A stretch of 64,000 nucleotides of DNA. It comes from Hyphomicrobiales bacterium. Its GTDB lineage: Bacteria; Pseudomonadota; Alphaproteobacteria; Rhizobiales; Xanthobacteraceae. A program made the translations under genes and the position numbers. Under the pieces are notes generated by a model, which was not told the DNA's origin, did no database searches, and saw nothing but the letters and a program-made list of their open reading frames with translations. Where the stretch lies: NCBI GenBank assembly GCA_017305715.1, contig JAFKKG010000026.1, positions 62,001 to 126,000 on the forward strand. The letters are read 5' to 3'. The first letter of the stretch is position 1. Each line of letters starts with the position of its first letter. Shown piece by piece: positions 9,147 through 18,067 of the stretch.

Positions 9147-10055
9147 CTACTCCGCCGCCTCGACGCGTTGGCCTGACGTTGCGACCAATCCATCGAGCGC
9201 CTTCCTGATCGCGGCCTGTTGCGCCGGCGACGCTTCCGGCATCGGCGCGCGCGAAAACGTCTTCGGCAAGCCCTGCAGCGATTGGGCATGGCGCGTGCAG
9301 GCCGGCAGGTTGTCGGAGACAATGGCGTTCCACAGCGTCAATAGCTTCTTGTGCAGGTCGAGCGCGCGGACGTGATCGCCGGCCTTGACCGCATCCCACA
9401 ATGCTACCGACGCATGCGGCGCGGCCGAGAGGATCGCGGCGATCGAGCCGTGCGCGCCGAGCGTATAGGACGGATACATCAGGGCGTCGACGGCGCTGTA
9501 GATCAGTTTGTCCGGCGCCATCATCATGAGGTCGGCAAACAGCTTCAAATCGCCGGCGCTCTGCTTGACGCCGACCACCAGCGGCACCTCGTTCATGATC
9601 CGCGTCAGCAGCGCCGGCGACAGATACGACCACGGCACCACATTGTAGATGATGATGGGCATGCCGGTTTCATCCGCCATGCGGCGGAAATGATCGACCA
9701 TCGCCTGCTCGTCCGGCTTGAACAAATAATGCACCGGCGTGACCTGGAGGGCGGCGACATCCATGTCGCGCACCAGTTTGCCGCGCCGGACCGCGTCCCG
9801 CGTCGAATCGACGATGATGCCGGCGATGACAGGTGCGCGGCCCTTGGCGGCTTCGACGGTCGCGGCCACCAGGTCGCGATATTCCTCGTGGTCGAGCGTG
9901 TGCCCCTCGCCGGTCGAGCCGCCCGCCGCCATGCCGTGGCTACCGGCGCCGATCAGCCAGTCGACCTGCGCGGCGACCTGCTTGAAATCAATCTCGCCGT
10001 CTTTCCGGAACGGCGTTGTCATCGGCGGTATCACGCCCGTCGGACGCATCTTCAT
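9147..10055 (-). CDS. Dihydrodipicolinate synthase (DapA)-family aldolase/lyase
   Basis: 302 residues, (beta/alpha)8 class I aldolase family that forms a Schiff base with pyruvate or related keto acids. Visible are GGSTGEGHTL (the usual G-T-T-G-E motif with Ser in place of the first Thr), the catalytic Tyr in PIIIYNVVPW and the Schiff-base Lys in VVGVKQSAGD. The ATG at 10053-10055 follows AAGGGG; an upstream in-frame Met is not preceded by a ribosome site. The Ser replacement and the genomic setting suggest a catabolic member rather than lysine-biosynthetic DapA. Confidence 0.88.
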   Translation of the reverse strand: MKMRPTGVIPPMTTPFRKDGEIDFKQVAAQVDWLIGAGSHGMAAGGSTGEGHTLDHEEYRDLVAATVEAAKGRAPVIAGIIVDSTRDAVRRGKLVRDMDVAALQVTPVHYLFKPDEQAMVDHFRRMADETGMPIIIYNVVPWSYLSPALLTRIMNEVPLVVGVKQSAGDLKLFADLMMMAPDKLIYSAVDALMYPSYTLGAHGSIAAILSAAPHASVALWDAVKAGDHVRALDLHKKLLTLWNAIVSDNLPACTRHAQSLQGLPKTFSRAPMPEASPAQQAAIRKALDGLVATSGQRVEAAE

Positions 10056-10454
10056 TGATCGACCCCTTGCGTTTCCGTTTCCCAATATCCGATCCCGCTC
10101 TCCGGCGGTCATTATCGATCGGTTGAAGCAAGCCTAACGGCTGCCGGCGCGGCAATCCAGTTCAGACATTGGGAGGCTGGGATGGGCATGGCGAAGGGCT
10201 TCCCGGCATCCTGCAATTTGCGCCACTGCGCCAGGAACTTTTGCAATTCCGGGGAGTCGAATCCCTGCTTCCGGTCCCAGCCCCCCAAGGCCCACCGGAA
10301 GAAAACCTCCCACTAGGTTGGCGGTCCTGGCGCTCCTATCCCGCGCTGGGGCCGTTTGCGATTTGGACGATGTGGCCGGCAGGCTCTCTTGTCGGCTGCG
10401 CTTCACGAGGAACCGGATCGCAAGCCCAACATTATCTGGGCAAAGGAGGCCCCC
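10056..10454. other. Intergenic region with a possible decayed gene end
   Basis: About 400 bases without a confident gene. On the minus strand from about 10310 to 10130 one frame reads as protein-like sequence (pieces such as GFDSPELQKFLAQWRKLQD and KPFAMPIPASQC) but has no start and follows a stop, so it may be the worn end of a lost gene. A T-arm-like GGGAGTCGAATCCC at about 10249-10262 is not accompanied by the rest of a tRNA. Confidence 0.3.
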
Positions 10455-10661
10455 ATGGGACAAGCAATCTACGAAATTATCGGCACTAGCGGTGAATGGC
10501 GGGTACGGCACGACGGCCAGGCCGCGAACGTCTACGAGACAAAAGAATCGGCTTTTGAGGCTGCCGTAGCCGCCGCGTCGCTCGCGCTTCGACAGGGGCA
10601 CGAGGTTCGGGTGTCCGCTCCCGGCTCTGAAACTGCGACGGGGGCGGCAAACACAGGCTAA
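10455..10661 (+). CDS. Small conserved hypothetical protein (DUF2188-like)
   Basis: 68 residues with an excellent ribosome site (AAAGGAGG) six bases before ATG 10455. The sequence alternates short strands and a helix (EIIGTSGEWRVRHDGQ, then ETKESAFEAAVAAASLAL), a layout like the small DUF2188 family, in which a strand pair is followed by a helix starting with a conserved Ala. It precedes the DUF6328-type gene by 7 bases and probably heads the same operon with the PAP2 phosphatase. Function unknown. Confidence 0.72.
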   Translation: MGQAIYEIIGTSGEWRVRHDGQAANVYETKESAFEAAVAAASLALRQGHEVRVSAPGSETATGAANTG

Positions 10662-10668
10662 CGCACAC

Positions 10669-11610
10669 GTGAATCTGGATCGAAAGGTAAAGACGGCGCT
10701 CAACGAAACGCGACTCCTGCTCCTGGGGGCGCAGGTTCTGCTCGGATTTCAGTTTCAGGCGTTTTTCCAGGACGGGTTTTCCGAACTTTCGGCCATTTCG
10801 CGTCATCTCTGCCTGACGGGCCTGGTGCTGGTGCTGCTCTCGGTGACGCTGCTGGTGATGCCTTCGATGCAGCACCGGCTGGTCGAGATGGGGCAATCGT
10901 CCGAGCGACTGGTGTCCGCCACGAGTGCCCTGACCGGCCTTGGACTTGTGCCGCTGGCTTTCAGCCTTGCTCTCGGCGTCCATGTCGTGGTCGACCGTCA
11001 CTTCGGCATGCTGGCCGGCATTGTCGCCGGCGTCGCTCTGGGAGCCGCCTGCGGGCTGGCCTGGTTTGGCATCGAATACCTGATCGATGCTCCCGCGAGG
11101 AGGAACATCATGCCGCAATCGGCCACTCCGCTCGGTACACGGATCGAGCAGCTGCTGACGGAGGCGCGCGTCATCATTCCGGGCGCGCAGGCATTGTTCG
11201 GATTTCAGATATTGGCCATGCTGACCAGCGGCTTCGATCGCTTGCCGCAGGCTTCAAAGGTGGTTCACCTCACCGCGCTGATCCTGGTGGCGACGAACAT
11301 GGTGCTGTTGATGATGCCCGCGGCATTGCACCGGCTGACGTTTGGCGGCGACGACTCCACCAGGTTTCTGCGGATCGGATCCGGCATCGTCATCGTCGCA
11401 CCCATTTTCCTCGCCGCCGGCATCTCGGCGGAAAGCTACGTCGTCTTCCAAAGGGTGATCGGCAGCGAGGGCCGCAGCGCCATCGGCGCCGCCGCAACAT
11501 TTTTCGTGATCGCGGCCTGCTGGTACGCGGTACCGTTATTGATACGAAGCCTGCATCCGGCGAAACGTCCGCCTCAAGAGGCCGCAACAGCGCAAACCCG
11601 ATCGGCGTGA
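10669..11610 (+). CDS. DUF6328-type integral membrane protein, internally duplicated
   Basis: 313 residues, apparently starting with GTG at 10669. Two similar halves, about residues 1-150 and 155-300, each begin with an amphipathic segment followed by four predicted membrane helices: compare ETRLLLLGAQVLLGFQFQAF with EARVIIPGAQALFGFQILAM, then SVTLLVMPSMQHRL with NMVLLMMPAALHRL. DUF6328 proteins are normally a single such unit, so this is a tandem duplication within one chain. The stop overlaps the start of the PAP2 gene (GTGA), implying translational coupling. Function unknown. Confidence 0.75.
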   Translation: MNLDRKVKTALNETRLLLLGAQVLLGFQFQAFFQDGFSELSAISRHLCLTGLVLVLLSVTLLVMPSMQHRLVEMGQSSERLVSATSALTGLGLVPLAFSLALGVHVVVDRHFGMLAGIVAGVALGAACGLAWFGIEYLIDAPARRNIMPQSATPLGTRIEQLLTEARVIIPGAQALFGFQILAMLTSGFDRLPQASKVVHLTALILVATNMVLLMMPAALHRLTFGGDDSTRFLRIGSGIVIVAPIFLAAGISAESYVVFQRVIGSEGRSAIGAAATFFVIAACWYAVPLLIRSLHPAKRPPQEAATAQTRSA

Positions 11611-12224
11611 GTTCGTCCATGGCCCTGTTCACGGTGCGTCCGACCAGATTGGATCAGTTGACGGCAGACTTTGTCGCCGAGCACACCAATCGCACGATCG
11701 AGCACGCCGCGGGTGCCCTGACCTGGGCGGGGGACGAGCACGTGCTCACCGTGCTGGCGCTCGGCTGGTGGATTGCCTGTCGCAACAAGGACGCTGTTGC
11801 CCGCCGCCGAAGCGACCACATTCTGTTGACGGCGGTCGCCGCCGCTGTTCTCCCCCATATCGTCAAAAAGCTCGTCAACCAGGAGCGCCCCGACCGGCGG
11901 ACCGTTTACGGTCATCTGCATGGTGTGCCGTTCTCCGGAAACAAGTACGATGCGTTCCCGTCCGGCCATGCCCTGCATGCCGGCGCCCTTGCCTCCGCCG
12001 CCACGACACTTGCTCCGCCGCAGCGCAATTCCGTGTGGGCTGCAACCGCCCTTCTCCTCGCCACGCGTGTCGTGCTGCTCGCGCATTGGACGAGCGACGT
12101 CGCCGCCGGGTTTGCGATGGGCGTGGTGCTCGAGCGGCTGATGCGGTTTGTGACCGGATACGGTCGGGCGCCTGCGAAGCGTGTCAGCGCGCGCGCCATA
12201 CGGTCGAAAGCTCGCGCGAATTGA
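11607..12224 (+). CDS. PAP2-family membrane phosphatase
   Basis: 205 residues with the three-part active site of the PAP2/lipid phosphatase family: KKLVNQERPD, then PSGHALHAG and finally LLAHWTSDVAAG. These enzymes remove phosphate from lipid phosphates such as undecaprenyl pyrophosphate or phosphatidate at the membrane. Start GTG at 11607 overlaps the previous stop; an internal ATG four codons later is an alternative. The last 41 bases overlap the end of the converging isochorismatase remnant. Confidence 0.85.
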   Translation: MSSSMALFTVRPTRLDQLTADFVAEHTNRTIEHAAGALTWAGDEHVLTVLALGWWIACRNKDAVARRRSDHILLTAVAAAVLPHIVKKLVNQERPDRRTVYGHLHGVPFSGNKYDAFPSGHALHAGALASAATTLAPPQRNSVWAATALLLATRVVLLAHWTSDVAAGFAMGVVLERLMRFVTGYGRAPAKRVSARAIRSKARAN

Positions 12225-12549
12225 TCAGGTCGATCTGCGCCTGCATGCGGGTGCGATAGATTGTCATCAGGGCCTCGTGGCCGGCGCCCGAGGAACTGCA
12301 GAGCGCATCCTCGACAATCACGACCCGAAAACCGCGATCGATCGCGTCGAGCACCGTGGAAAGAACGCAAACGTCCGTTTCGGCCCCGGTCACGACCAGA
12401 CACCGCACGCCCTTCTCCTGCAGAGAGACATCAAGTCCCGAAAGGTAGAACGCCGAATAAGCCGGCTTGTCGATGACATGCGCCGGCGGCACGAAACGCG
12501 CGAGTTCGGGAACGAGGTCGAGTTGATCTGCGCTTGCTCCGGCGCCGTC
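12184..12549 (-). pseudogene. Isochorismatase-like cysteine hydrolase, N-terminal half missing
   Basis: About 121 in-frame codons match the C-terminal half of the cysteine-hydrolase family: VPPAHVIDKPAYSAFYLSGL, then the catalytic-Cys segment VTGAETDVCVLSTVLDAIDR and a VVIVEDALCSSS strand. Full-length members have about 200 residues, with the catalytic Asp and Lys in the part lost here. The frame abuts the stop codon of the neighbouring oxidoreductase (12550-12552), with no start codon or ribosome site at the expected place. This looks like a deletion that joined the oxidoreductase end to the middle of this gene. A GTG at 12492 could start a short product but would lack the active site. Confidence 0.75.
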
Positions 12550-13473
12550 TCAGCGCACCTTGAAGACCAGCTTGCCGCGGAAGTGGCGGGATTCGCTGAG
12601 GCGATGCGCGGCGACGGCGTCGCTGAGCTGATACAGCGTCACCTCCGGTGGCCGGACGGCGCCGCCCGCGACCAGTTCGACGATGCGTTCGAGATGCGGC
12701 CGGTCGCGTCCGACGGCCGGCCGCAAGGCTGTGACATCGCCGCGGTCCGGCTTTGGCGCCTGGGGGCCGGAGGCGATGAAGGCCGCCCGGCCGCCCGGCT
12801 TCAGCACCGCGAACGATCGCTGCGCGACATCGCCGCCGACGGTGTCGAACACGGCATCGCAGCCTGTCACGGCCTTGGTAAAATCCACCGCATTGTAATC
12901 GATGATTTCGTCGGCGCCGATGGAGCGCAGATAGTCATGGTTCGACGCACTCGCGGTGGTGATCACGCGCGCGCCGAGGTGTTTTGCCAATTGGATGGCA
13001 AAGCCGGCGACGCCACCCGCGCCGCCCTGGATCAGGATCGTCTCGCCCGCTTGCAGCTTGAGCGCGCCTTCGATGGTGCGGATCGCGGTCAACCCGGCCA
13101 GCGCCAGGGCCGCGGCATCGACGTGGGACAGTTGATCGGTCTTTTTGGCGACGATGGCCGCCTTGATCGCAATCCGCTCGGCATAGGCGCCCTCCTGGCC
13201 GACGTCGCAGACGGCAAAGACCTCGTCGCCTACGCGTAAATCGCCGACCCCGTCGCCGACAGCGGAAACCACGCCCGAAAAATCGCGGCCGAGAATATAG
13301 GGAAATCGCGAAATCTGGCCCGACTTGCCCTCGCGCACCTTCCAGTCCGCGCCATTGACGCTGGCCGCGGCGATATCGACCAAGACCTCGCCGGATGCGG
13401 CCACGGGATCCGGCATCTCGCCGAATTTGAGAACCTCGGGTCCGCCGTGTCGGTCGATGAAAGCGGCTTTCAT
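12550..13473 (-). CDS. Zinc-independent quinone oxidoreductase-type MDR protein
   Basis: 307 residues, medium-chain dehydrogenase/reductase family. Seen are the start MKAAFIDRHGGPEVLKFG, the ILGRDFSGVVSAVGDGV strand, and the nucleotide-binding loop IQGGAGGVAGFAIQLAKHLG; catalytic zinc ligands are absent. Members reduce quinones or enones with NADPH. The ATG at 13471-13473 has GAGGA six bases upstream; a Met two codons earlier would touch the ribosome site. The stop codon is immediately followed by the isochorismatase remnant. Confidence 0.9.
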   Translation of the reverse strand: MKAAFIDRHGGPEVLKFGEMPDPVAASGEVLVDIAAASVNGADWKVREGKSGQISRFPYILGRDFSGVVSAVGDGVGDLRVGDEVFAVCDVGQEGAYAERIAIKAAIVAKKTDQLSHVDAAALALAGLTAIRTIEGALKLQAGETILIQGGAGGVAGFAIQLAKHLGARVITTASASNHDYLRSIGADEIIDYNAVDFTKAVTGCDAVFDTVGGDVAQRSFAVLKPGGRAAFIASGPQAPKPDRGDVTALRPAVGRDRPHLERIVELVAGGAVRPPEVTLYQLSDAVAAHRLSESRHFRGKLVFKVR

Positions 13474-13761
13474 GGGCATTCCTCGCTTTGCGCAACTCAA
13501 GGCTCGAGAAGACTCGTTTTGTTCACGGAGAACGAACGGAGTTCGGATTTTTGCGATCAGCCAATCGTAAATAATTGCAAAACAAAAGGCCACGCGGGCG
13601 TTACGCCGCATGGCCTCCTGCGAGACTGTCCCCGAGCCCTCCAGAGATTCCGTCCCGGCACCCATCATGTGGGGCCGACGCCGGCTGTCCAGCCCGCCCG
13701 GGGATTACCCACAGTTCAAACCGGCGGGGTCGCCAAAAGCGCCAGCGTCATCGACGGCCCG
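13474..13761. other. Intergenic region
   Basis: 288 bases between the oxidoreductase start and the DUF2171 gene end. It must hold the oxidoreductase promoter; no clear motif, repeat or small gene was seen. Confidence 0.4.
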
Positions 13762-13998
13762 TCAGCCTTTCTCCTCCTCGAACGTCACGGCCACGGCGCC
13801 GGTCGCCGAGAGCCGCACCTTGTTGCCTTCGACGCCGGCGACGAGGCCGCGGTCGATGTAATGGTGGTGTCCCTTGTGGGAGCCCTCGCCGCTGTCCTTT
13901 TTGGTCAGCTTGATGCGGTTGCCTTCCACCTTGTCGACCGTGCCGACGTGAACGCCATCGGCGCCGATCACTTCCATGTGCTCTTTGATTTCGGTCAT
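13762..13998 (-). CDS. DUF2171 (PRC-barrel-like) protein
   Basis: 78 residues: IKEHMEVIGADGVHVGTVDK and the following GNRIKLTKKDSGEGSHKGHH are the hallmark of DUF2171, a PRC-barrel-like domain common and often stress-related in rhizobia. A His-rich centre (HKGHHHYID) is conserved in the family. Start ATG at 13996-13998 follows AGAGGAA. Single gene, function unknown. Confidence 0.82.
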   Translation of the reverse strand: MTEIKEHMEVIGADGVHVGTVDKVEGNRIKLTKKDSGEGSHKGHHHYIDRGLVAGVEGNKVRLSATGAVAVTFEEEKG

Positions 13999-14172
13999 TG
14001 CGGGTTCCTCTGTGAACGGGAACAACGCGCATCGAGGGCAAATGTTCACCTGACGACACGTTTGTGCCCTGGCGGCGGGCTTTGGCACTTAACCATATGA
14101 AAACTCGGGGCGACGGCGCGAGCGCACCCGTAGTAAGGTGGTGCATATTGGATTTGTTGATTTTGGTGCATC

Positions 14173-14385
14173 ATGAACGACGCTTATTTCAAGGAGCAAT
14201 CCCAGCGCGTCCGCGCGATTGCCGACAAGGCCGATCCCTTCACCAAAAAACGTCTGCTGGCGCTGGCGGAGACCTACGACGCGCGGATCGGACGGCCTTC
14301 GCGGGCAACGCGGCAGCTTCCCCTCGTCTCGATCGACAACGGCAAGCCTGCCGACAATCCCGACGAGGGCAAGACCGCACGCTGA
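14173..14385 (+). CDS. Small conserved hypothetical protein
   Basis: 70 residues from ATG 14173. An N-terminal helical half (EQSQRVRAIADKADPFTKKR) is followed by a polar tail. Small proteins of this type (R-x-x-A-x-x-A-D-P-x-x-K) recur in Bradyrhizobium genomes without known function. No good ribosome site is visible, so the exact start is less certain. Confidence 0.6.
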   Translation: MNDAYFKEQSQRVRAIADKADPFTKKRLLALAETYDARIGRPSRATRQLPLVSIDNGKPADNPDEGKTAR

Positions 14386-14577
14386 TCGTGACGTCCCCGG
14401 CATAGCGATCGCCACGCGCAAATTCCGCAACAAGGCATTATACCGGAAACGCGACACGGGAGCGCAGGCCGAAACGGTTCGGCAAAATGGGCGTGACGCC
14501 GCGCGCGGTGCATGCCAGTATCGCCGAACAATGAAAGCGCGCGCAGATCGGACGAAGCGCCGCTGCCAGGGAGGGGA

Positions 14578-14628
14578 CTGCAAAGCGTTTGCGTAAGCGG
14601 ACGCACTGCAAACCGTTCGCGTGAGCGG
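14578..14628. repeat. Tandem 23-base repeat upstream of the ABC importer operon
   Basis: Two copies with 3 mismatches in 23 positions and a 28-base period: CTGCAAAGCGTTTGCGTAAG (from 14578) and CTGCAAACCGTTCGCGTGAG (from 14606), each followed by CGG. They end 38 bases before the first permease ATG, a position that fits an operator. The binding protein is unknown. Confidence 0.5.
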
Positions 14629-14666
14629 CGGCGCCTTTCGTTGGCCTAACGGTCCGTTGGCGCCGC

Positions 14667-15605
14667 ATGGGACAACAGATTGTCCATCGTCTGCTGATTT
14701 CGTTCCCCGCCTTGCTCGGGGTTCTGTTCCTCTGTTTCTGTCTGTTGCAGGTGGTGCCGGCCGACCCTGCGATGATCATCGCCGGTCCCGACGCCAAGGC
14801 CGAGACCATCGCCGCGATCCGACTCGAGCTCGGCCTCGACCGCTCGATCCCGGTGCAGTTCTTCGAATACATCATGCGCGTGTTGCGCGGCGATCTCGGC
14901 CGCTCGATCATCTCGAACCGCATGGTCAGCGAGGAACTCGCCATGACGATCGGTCCGACGGTGGAACTGATGCTCGGCGCGATGCTGATCGCGGTGCCGA
15001 GCGGGCTCGCGTTCGGAACGCTGGCCGCGGTCAATCGCGGCCACCTCAGTGACCGCGTCATCATGGCCTGCTCGGTGGCGGGCGTTTCGATGCCGGTGTT
15101 CTTCATCGGCCTGATCCTGATCCAGTATGTCGGCTTCAAATGGGCCTTGCTGCCGTTCACCGGCCGCACCGGCCCGATCTGGGACGGCGGATTGCCGAGC
15201 CTGATCCTGCCCGCCGCCACGCTCGGCCTCGTGCTGATCGGACCGATCGCGCGGCTGACGCGCACCGCGGTGCTCGAAGTGCTGGGCGCCGATTTCGTGC
15301 GCACCGCGCGCGCCAAGGGGCTGCGCGAGACGGTCGTGATCGTGCATCACGCCCTGCGCAACGCTATGATCCCCGTCGTCACGCTGATCGGCCTGCAGGC
15401 CGCCTTCCTGCTCGGCGGCGCCGTGGTCACCGAGACGATGTTTTCCTGGCCCGGCGTCGGACGGCTGGCGGTCGGCGCCATCGTCTCCAGCGATTTTCCG
15501 ACCGCGCAAGGCGCGATCATGATCCTCGCCATCGCGTTCCTGTCGATCAACCTCATCGTCGACGTGCTCTATGTCTATCTCGATCCCCGGGTGGCGCGCC
15601 GATGA
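14667..15605 (+). CDS. Peptide/nickel-type ABC transporter permease (DppB/OppB family)
   Basis: 312 residues, first gene of a six-gene importer. The first helix region (RLLISFPALLGVLFLCFCLL) and following VVPADP are typical of DppB; the cytoplasmic EAA loop reads FVRTARAKGLRE, which contacts the ATPases. About six membrane helices are predicted. It ends with ATGA overlapping the next permease. Substrates of the family range from peptides to opines, nickel and oligosaccharides; the ligand here is not evident. Confidence 0.93.
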   Translation: MGQQIVHRLLISFPALLGVLFLCFCLLQVVPADPAMIIAGPDAKAETIAAIRLELGLDRSIPVQFFEYIMRVLRGDLGRSIISNRMVSEELAMTIGPTVELMLGAMLIAVPSGLAFGTLAAVNRGHLSDRVIMACSVAGVSMPVFFIGLILIQYVGFKWALLPFTGRTGPIWDGGLPSLILPAATLGLVLIGPIARLTRTAVLEVLGADFVRTARAKGLRETVVIVHHALRNAMIPVVTLIGLQAAFLLGGAVVTETMFSWPGVGRLAVGAIVSSDFPTAQGAIMILAIAFLSINLIVDVLYVYLDPRVARR

Positions 15606-16489
15606 GCGTCGAAGCCCTCGACACTTCCCTTGTCGCCGAGCCCGGGACCGGCGCATTCGCCCGCGCCGGCGTGCTGCGCCGCCTCGCGCGCGACCGGGTG
15701 GCGGCGGGAGCTGCCCTCACCCTCAGCACGATCGTGCTGGCGGCGCTGTTCGCGCCATGGATCGCGCCCTGCGACCCCTATTTCACCGACCTTACCAAGG
15801 CGATGCAGCCGCCCAGCGCGCAGCATTGGTTCGGCACCGACAATACGGGCCGCGACGTCTTGAGCCGCGTCATCTTCGGCACCCGCTCGACCCTGATGCT
15901 TGGCCTCGTCGGGGTCTTCGTCGGCGGACTCGTCGGAGGCACGCTCGGCATCCTCGCCGCCTACTACCGCAAGCTCGACGGCTGGATCATGCGCCTCGTC
16001 GACGTGATGCTGGCCTTCCCCGCGATCCTGATTGGCCTGGCGGTCGCGGCGATTTTCGGCGCGGGCCTCACCGCCGTGGTGATTGCGCTGGTCGTCGCCA
16101 CCGTGCCCGACGTCGCGCGGGTGGCGCGCGGTGCCGCGGTTGGCGTGATGGGCCAGGAATTCATGGAAGCCGGCCGCGCCGTCGGCGTCACCGACGGGGC
16201 GCTGATCTGGCGGTATCTCACGCTCAACTGCGTCTCGACCATCTTCGTGTTCCTGACGCTTCGCTTTGGCCAGATCATCCTGATCGGCTCGGCGCTCGGC
16301 TTCCTCGGCATGGGTGCGCAGCCGCCGACCGCGGAACTCGGCATGATGGCGGCGCAAGGCCGCGACTTCCTGTTCATGGCGCCGCACATCGCCACGATTC
16401 CGAGCTGCGCGATCTTCGTGATCGTGCTGGCCGCCAACCTGCTGGGCGACGCCTTCCGCGACGTGCTCGATCCGAGGCTGCAGACATGA
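15602..16489 (+). CDS. Peptide-type ABC transporter permease (DppC/OppC family)
   Basis: 295 residues. It has the DppC N-terminal extension (RLARDRVAAGAALTLSTIVL), the periplasmic signature HWFGTDNTGRDVLSRVIFGT and an EAA loop MGQEFMEAGRAVGVTDG. It pairs with the preceding permease to form the membrane channel. Start ATG overlaps the upstream stop (ATGA) and its own stop overlaps the next gene the same way. Confidence 0.93.
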   Translation: MSVEALDTSLVAEPGTGAFARAGVLRRLARDRVAAGAALTLSTIVLAALFAPWIAPCDPYFTDLTKAMQPPSAQHWFGTDNTGRDVLSRVIFGTRSTLMLGLVGVFVGGLVGGTLGILAAYYRKLDGWIMRLVDVMLAFPAILIGLAVAAIFGAGLTAVVIALVVATVPDVARVARGAAVGVMGQEFMEAGRAVGVTDGALIWRYLTLNCVSTIFVFLTLRFGQIILIGSALGFLGMGAQPPTAELGMMAAQGRDFLFMAPHIATIPSCAIFVIVLAANLLGDAFRDVLDPRLQT

Positions 16490-18048
16490 TCCGAGCCGTT
16501 CTGGGCGTGGCATTGGCGGTCTGGTTCGGCGACGCGGCATCGGCGCAGACGCTGACCATGATGAAGGGCATCGACGCCCCGCATTATGACGCGCAGCGCA
16601 CCACCTGGGGGCCGACATCCGATATCGTCAACATGTTCCAGGACACCCTGGTGGCGCTCGACTGGGACGGCAAGACGCCGATCCCCTATCTGGCCAAGTC
16701 CTGGACCGCCAGCGAGGACGGCCGGACCTACATTTTCAAGCTGCGCGACGACGTGACGTTCTGCAGCGGCAAGAAGTTCACCGCCGATGACGTCGTCTAC
16801 AGCTTCAAGCGGCTGAAGGATCCCGCGATCAAGGGACCGTTCGCCTGGCGCGCCGGCCCCATCAAGGAGCTGCGCGCGCCCGATCCCTATACGGTCGAGT
16901 ACGAACTCGAAGAGCCGTTCTCCGAACTGTTGTTGCAGCTCACCATGTTCACCAACGTGATCCACAACAGGGAAAGCGTGGAGGCGCTGGGCAAGGATTA
17001 CGGCATCAAGGGCGCCGACGGCACCGGGCCGTGGTGCTTCGTCTCATGGCAGCCGCGCACCGAGATCGTGCTGAAGCGCCACGACGCCTACAAATGGGGC
17101 CCGTCGATGTACAAGAACAAGGGTCCGGTGAAATTCGAAAAACTGGTCGTCAAGATCGTGCCGGAGGATTCCAGCCGGGTGGCGGCGATGATGTCCGGCC
17201 AGTTCGACATCACCCACCAGTTTCCGACGCAGTTCATCGCCCAGGCCAAGGCTTTTCCGAACCTCGTGGTGACCGAAGCCAGGCCGAACTTCCAACTGCT
17301 GTATTATGGTTTCAAGACGACGCGCCCGATGGTCGCCGACCGGCGCGTGCGCGAAGCGATGAGCATCGCCATCAACCGGGCCGAAATCGGCAAGGCCATC
17401 CTGCAGGGCAATGCCGATCCGGCCTACACCTTCGTCGACCCTGATGCCCTCGACTTCGACCGCAACACCCCTGGCATCATCAAGGAAGATATCGAGCGGG
17501 CCAGGAAACTGCTCGACGAAGCCGGCTGGAAGGTCGGCGCCGACGGCATCCGCGAGAAGGATAGCGAGCGGCTGGCGCCGAAAGTCTATTATACCGCCGG
17601 CGGCAACTCGTCCCGGGTGGCCGAGGCGATCCAGGGCTACTTGCGAAAAGTCGGCATCGACTGGCGGCTCAACCCATGGGACTCGACCATCTCGTCGGTC
17701 AAGATGGCCGAGCAGGATTACGAGATCTGGTCGGTGGTGGTGCCCTATTTGTCGGCCGGCGACCTCATGAACATCTATTTCGATTCCCACAACATCCCGA
17801 CGCCGAACCGGATGAACTGGAAGGACGCCGAGACCGATGAATGGCTGAAACGCGGCCGCGCGGCGCTGACGGAGACCGACCGCGCCAAATATTACGCGCT
17901 GGTGCAGCAGAAGGTGACGCGGGAGCATCTGTGGATGCCGGTCCTCAACATCAACATGCACCAGGTCACCAACAGGAAGATCAAGGGCGCGCGGCCGCAC
18001 ATGATCTACCAGAACACGTTCTACAAGGGACTGGACGCATCGCTTTAA
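16486..18048 (+). CDS. Family 5 extracellular solute-binding protein (first copy)
   Basis: 520 residues with a signal peptide (cleavage probably after ASA in GDAASAQ). The mature protein has the family 5 pattern: LAKSWTASEDGRTYIFKLRD, the FTADDVVYSFKRL helix, and the VREAMSIAINRAEI segment. It delivers substrate to the two permeases. The next gene is a close paralog, with long identical stretches (for example IPYLAKSWT and FCSGKKFTA). Start ATG overlaps the DppC stop. Confidence 0.92.
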   Translation: MIRAVLGVALAVWFGDAASAQTLTMMKGIDAPHYDAQRTTWGPTSDIVNMFQDTLVALDWDGKTPIPYLAKSWTASEDGRTYIFKLRDDVTFCSGKKFTADDVVYSFKRLKDPAIKGPFAWRAGPIKELRAPDPYTVEYELEEPFSELLLQLTMFTNVIHNRESVEALGKDYGIKGADGTGPWCFVSWQPRTEIVLKRHDAYKWGPSMYKNKGPVKFEKLVVKIVPEDSSRVAAMMSGQFDITHQFPTQFIAQAKAFPNLVVTEARPNFQLLYYGFKTTRPMVADRRVREAMSIAINRAEIGKAILQGNADPAYTFVDPDALDFDRNTPGIIKEDIERARKLLDEAGWKVGADGIREKDSERLAPKVYYTAGGNSSRVAEAIQGYLRKVGIDWRLNPWDSTISSVKMAEQDYEIWSVVVPYLSAGDLMNIYFDSHNIPTPNRMNWKDAETDEWLKRGRAALTETDRAKYYALVQQKVTREHLWMPVLNINMHQVTNRKIKGARPHMIYQNTFYKGLDASL

Positions 18049-18067
18049 GCAACGACAGGAGCAAACA

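Noticed and set aside
10235-10275. T-arm-like GGGAGTCGAATCCC suggesting a tRNA
   Set aside because: No anticodon arm, D-arm or acceptor stem can be formed around it on either strand.
14386-14577. Small gene between the 70-residue gene and the importer operon
   Set aside because: Open frames exist on both strands, but none has a ribosome site or protein-like composition.
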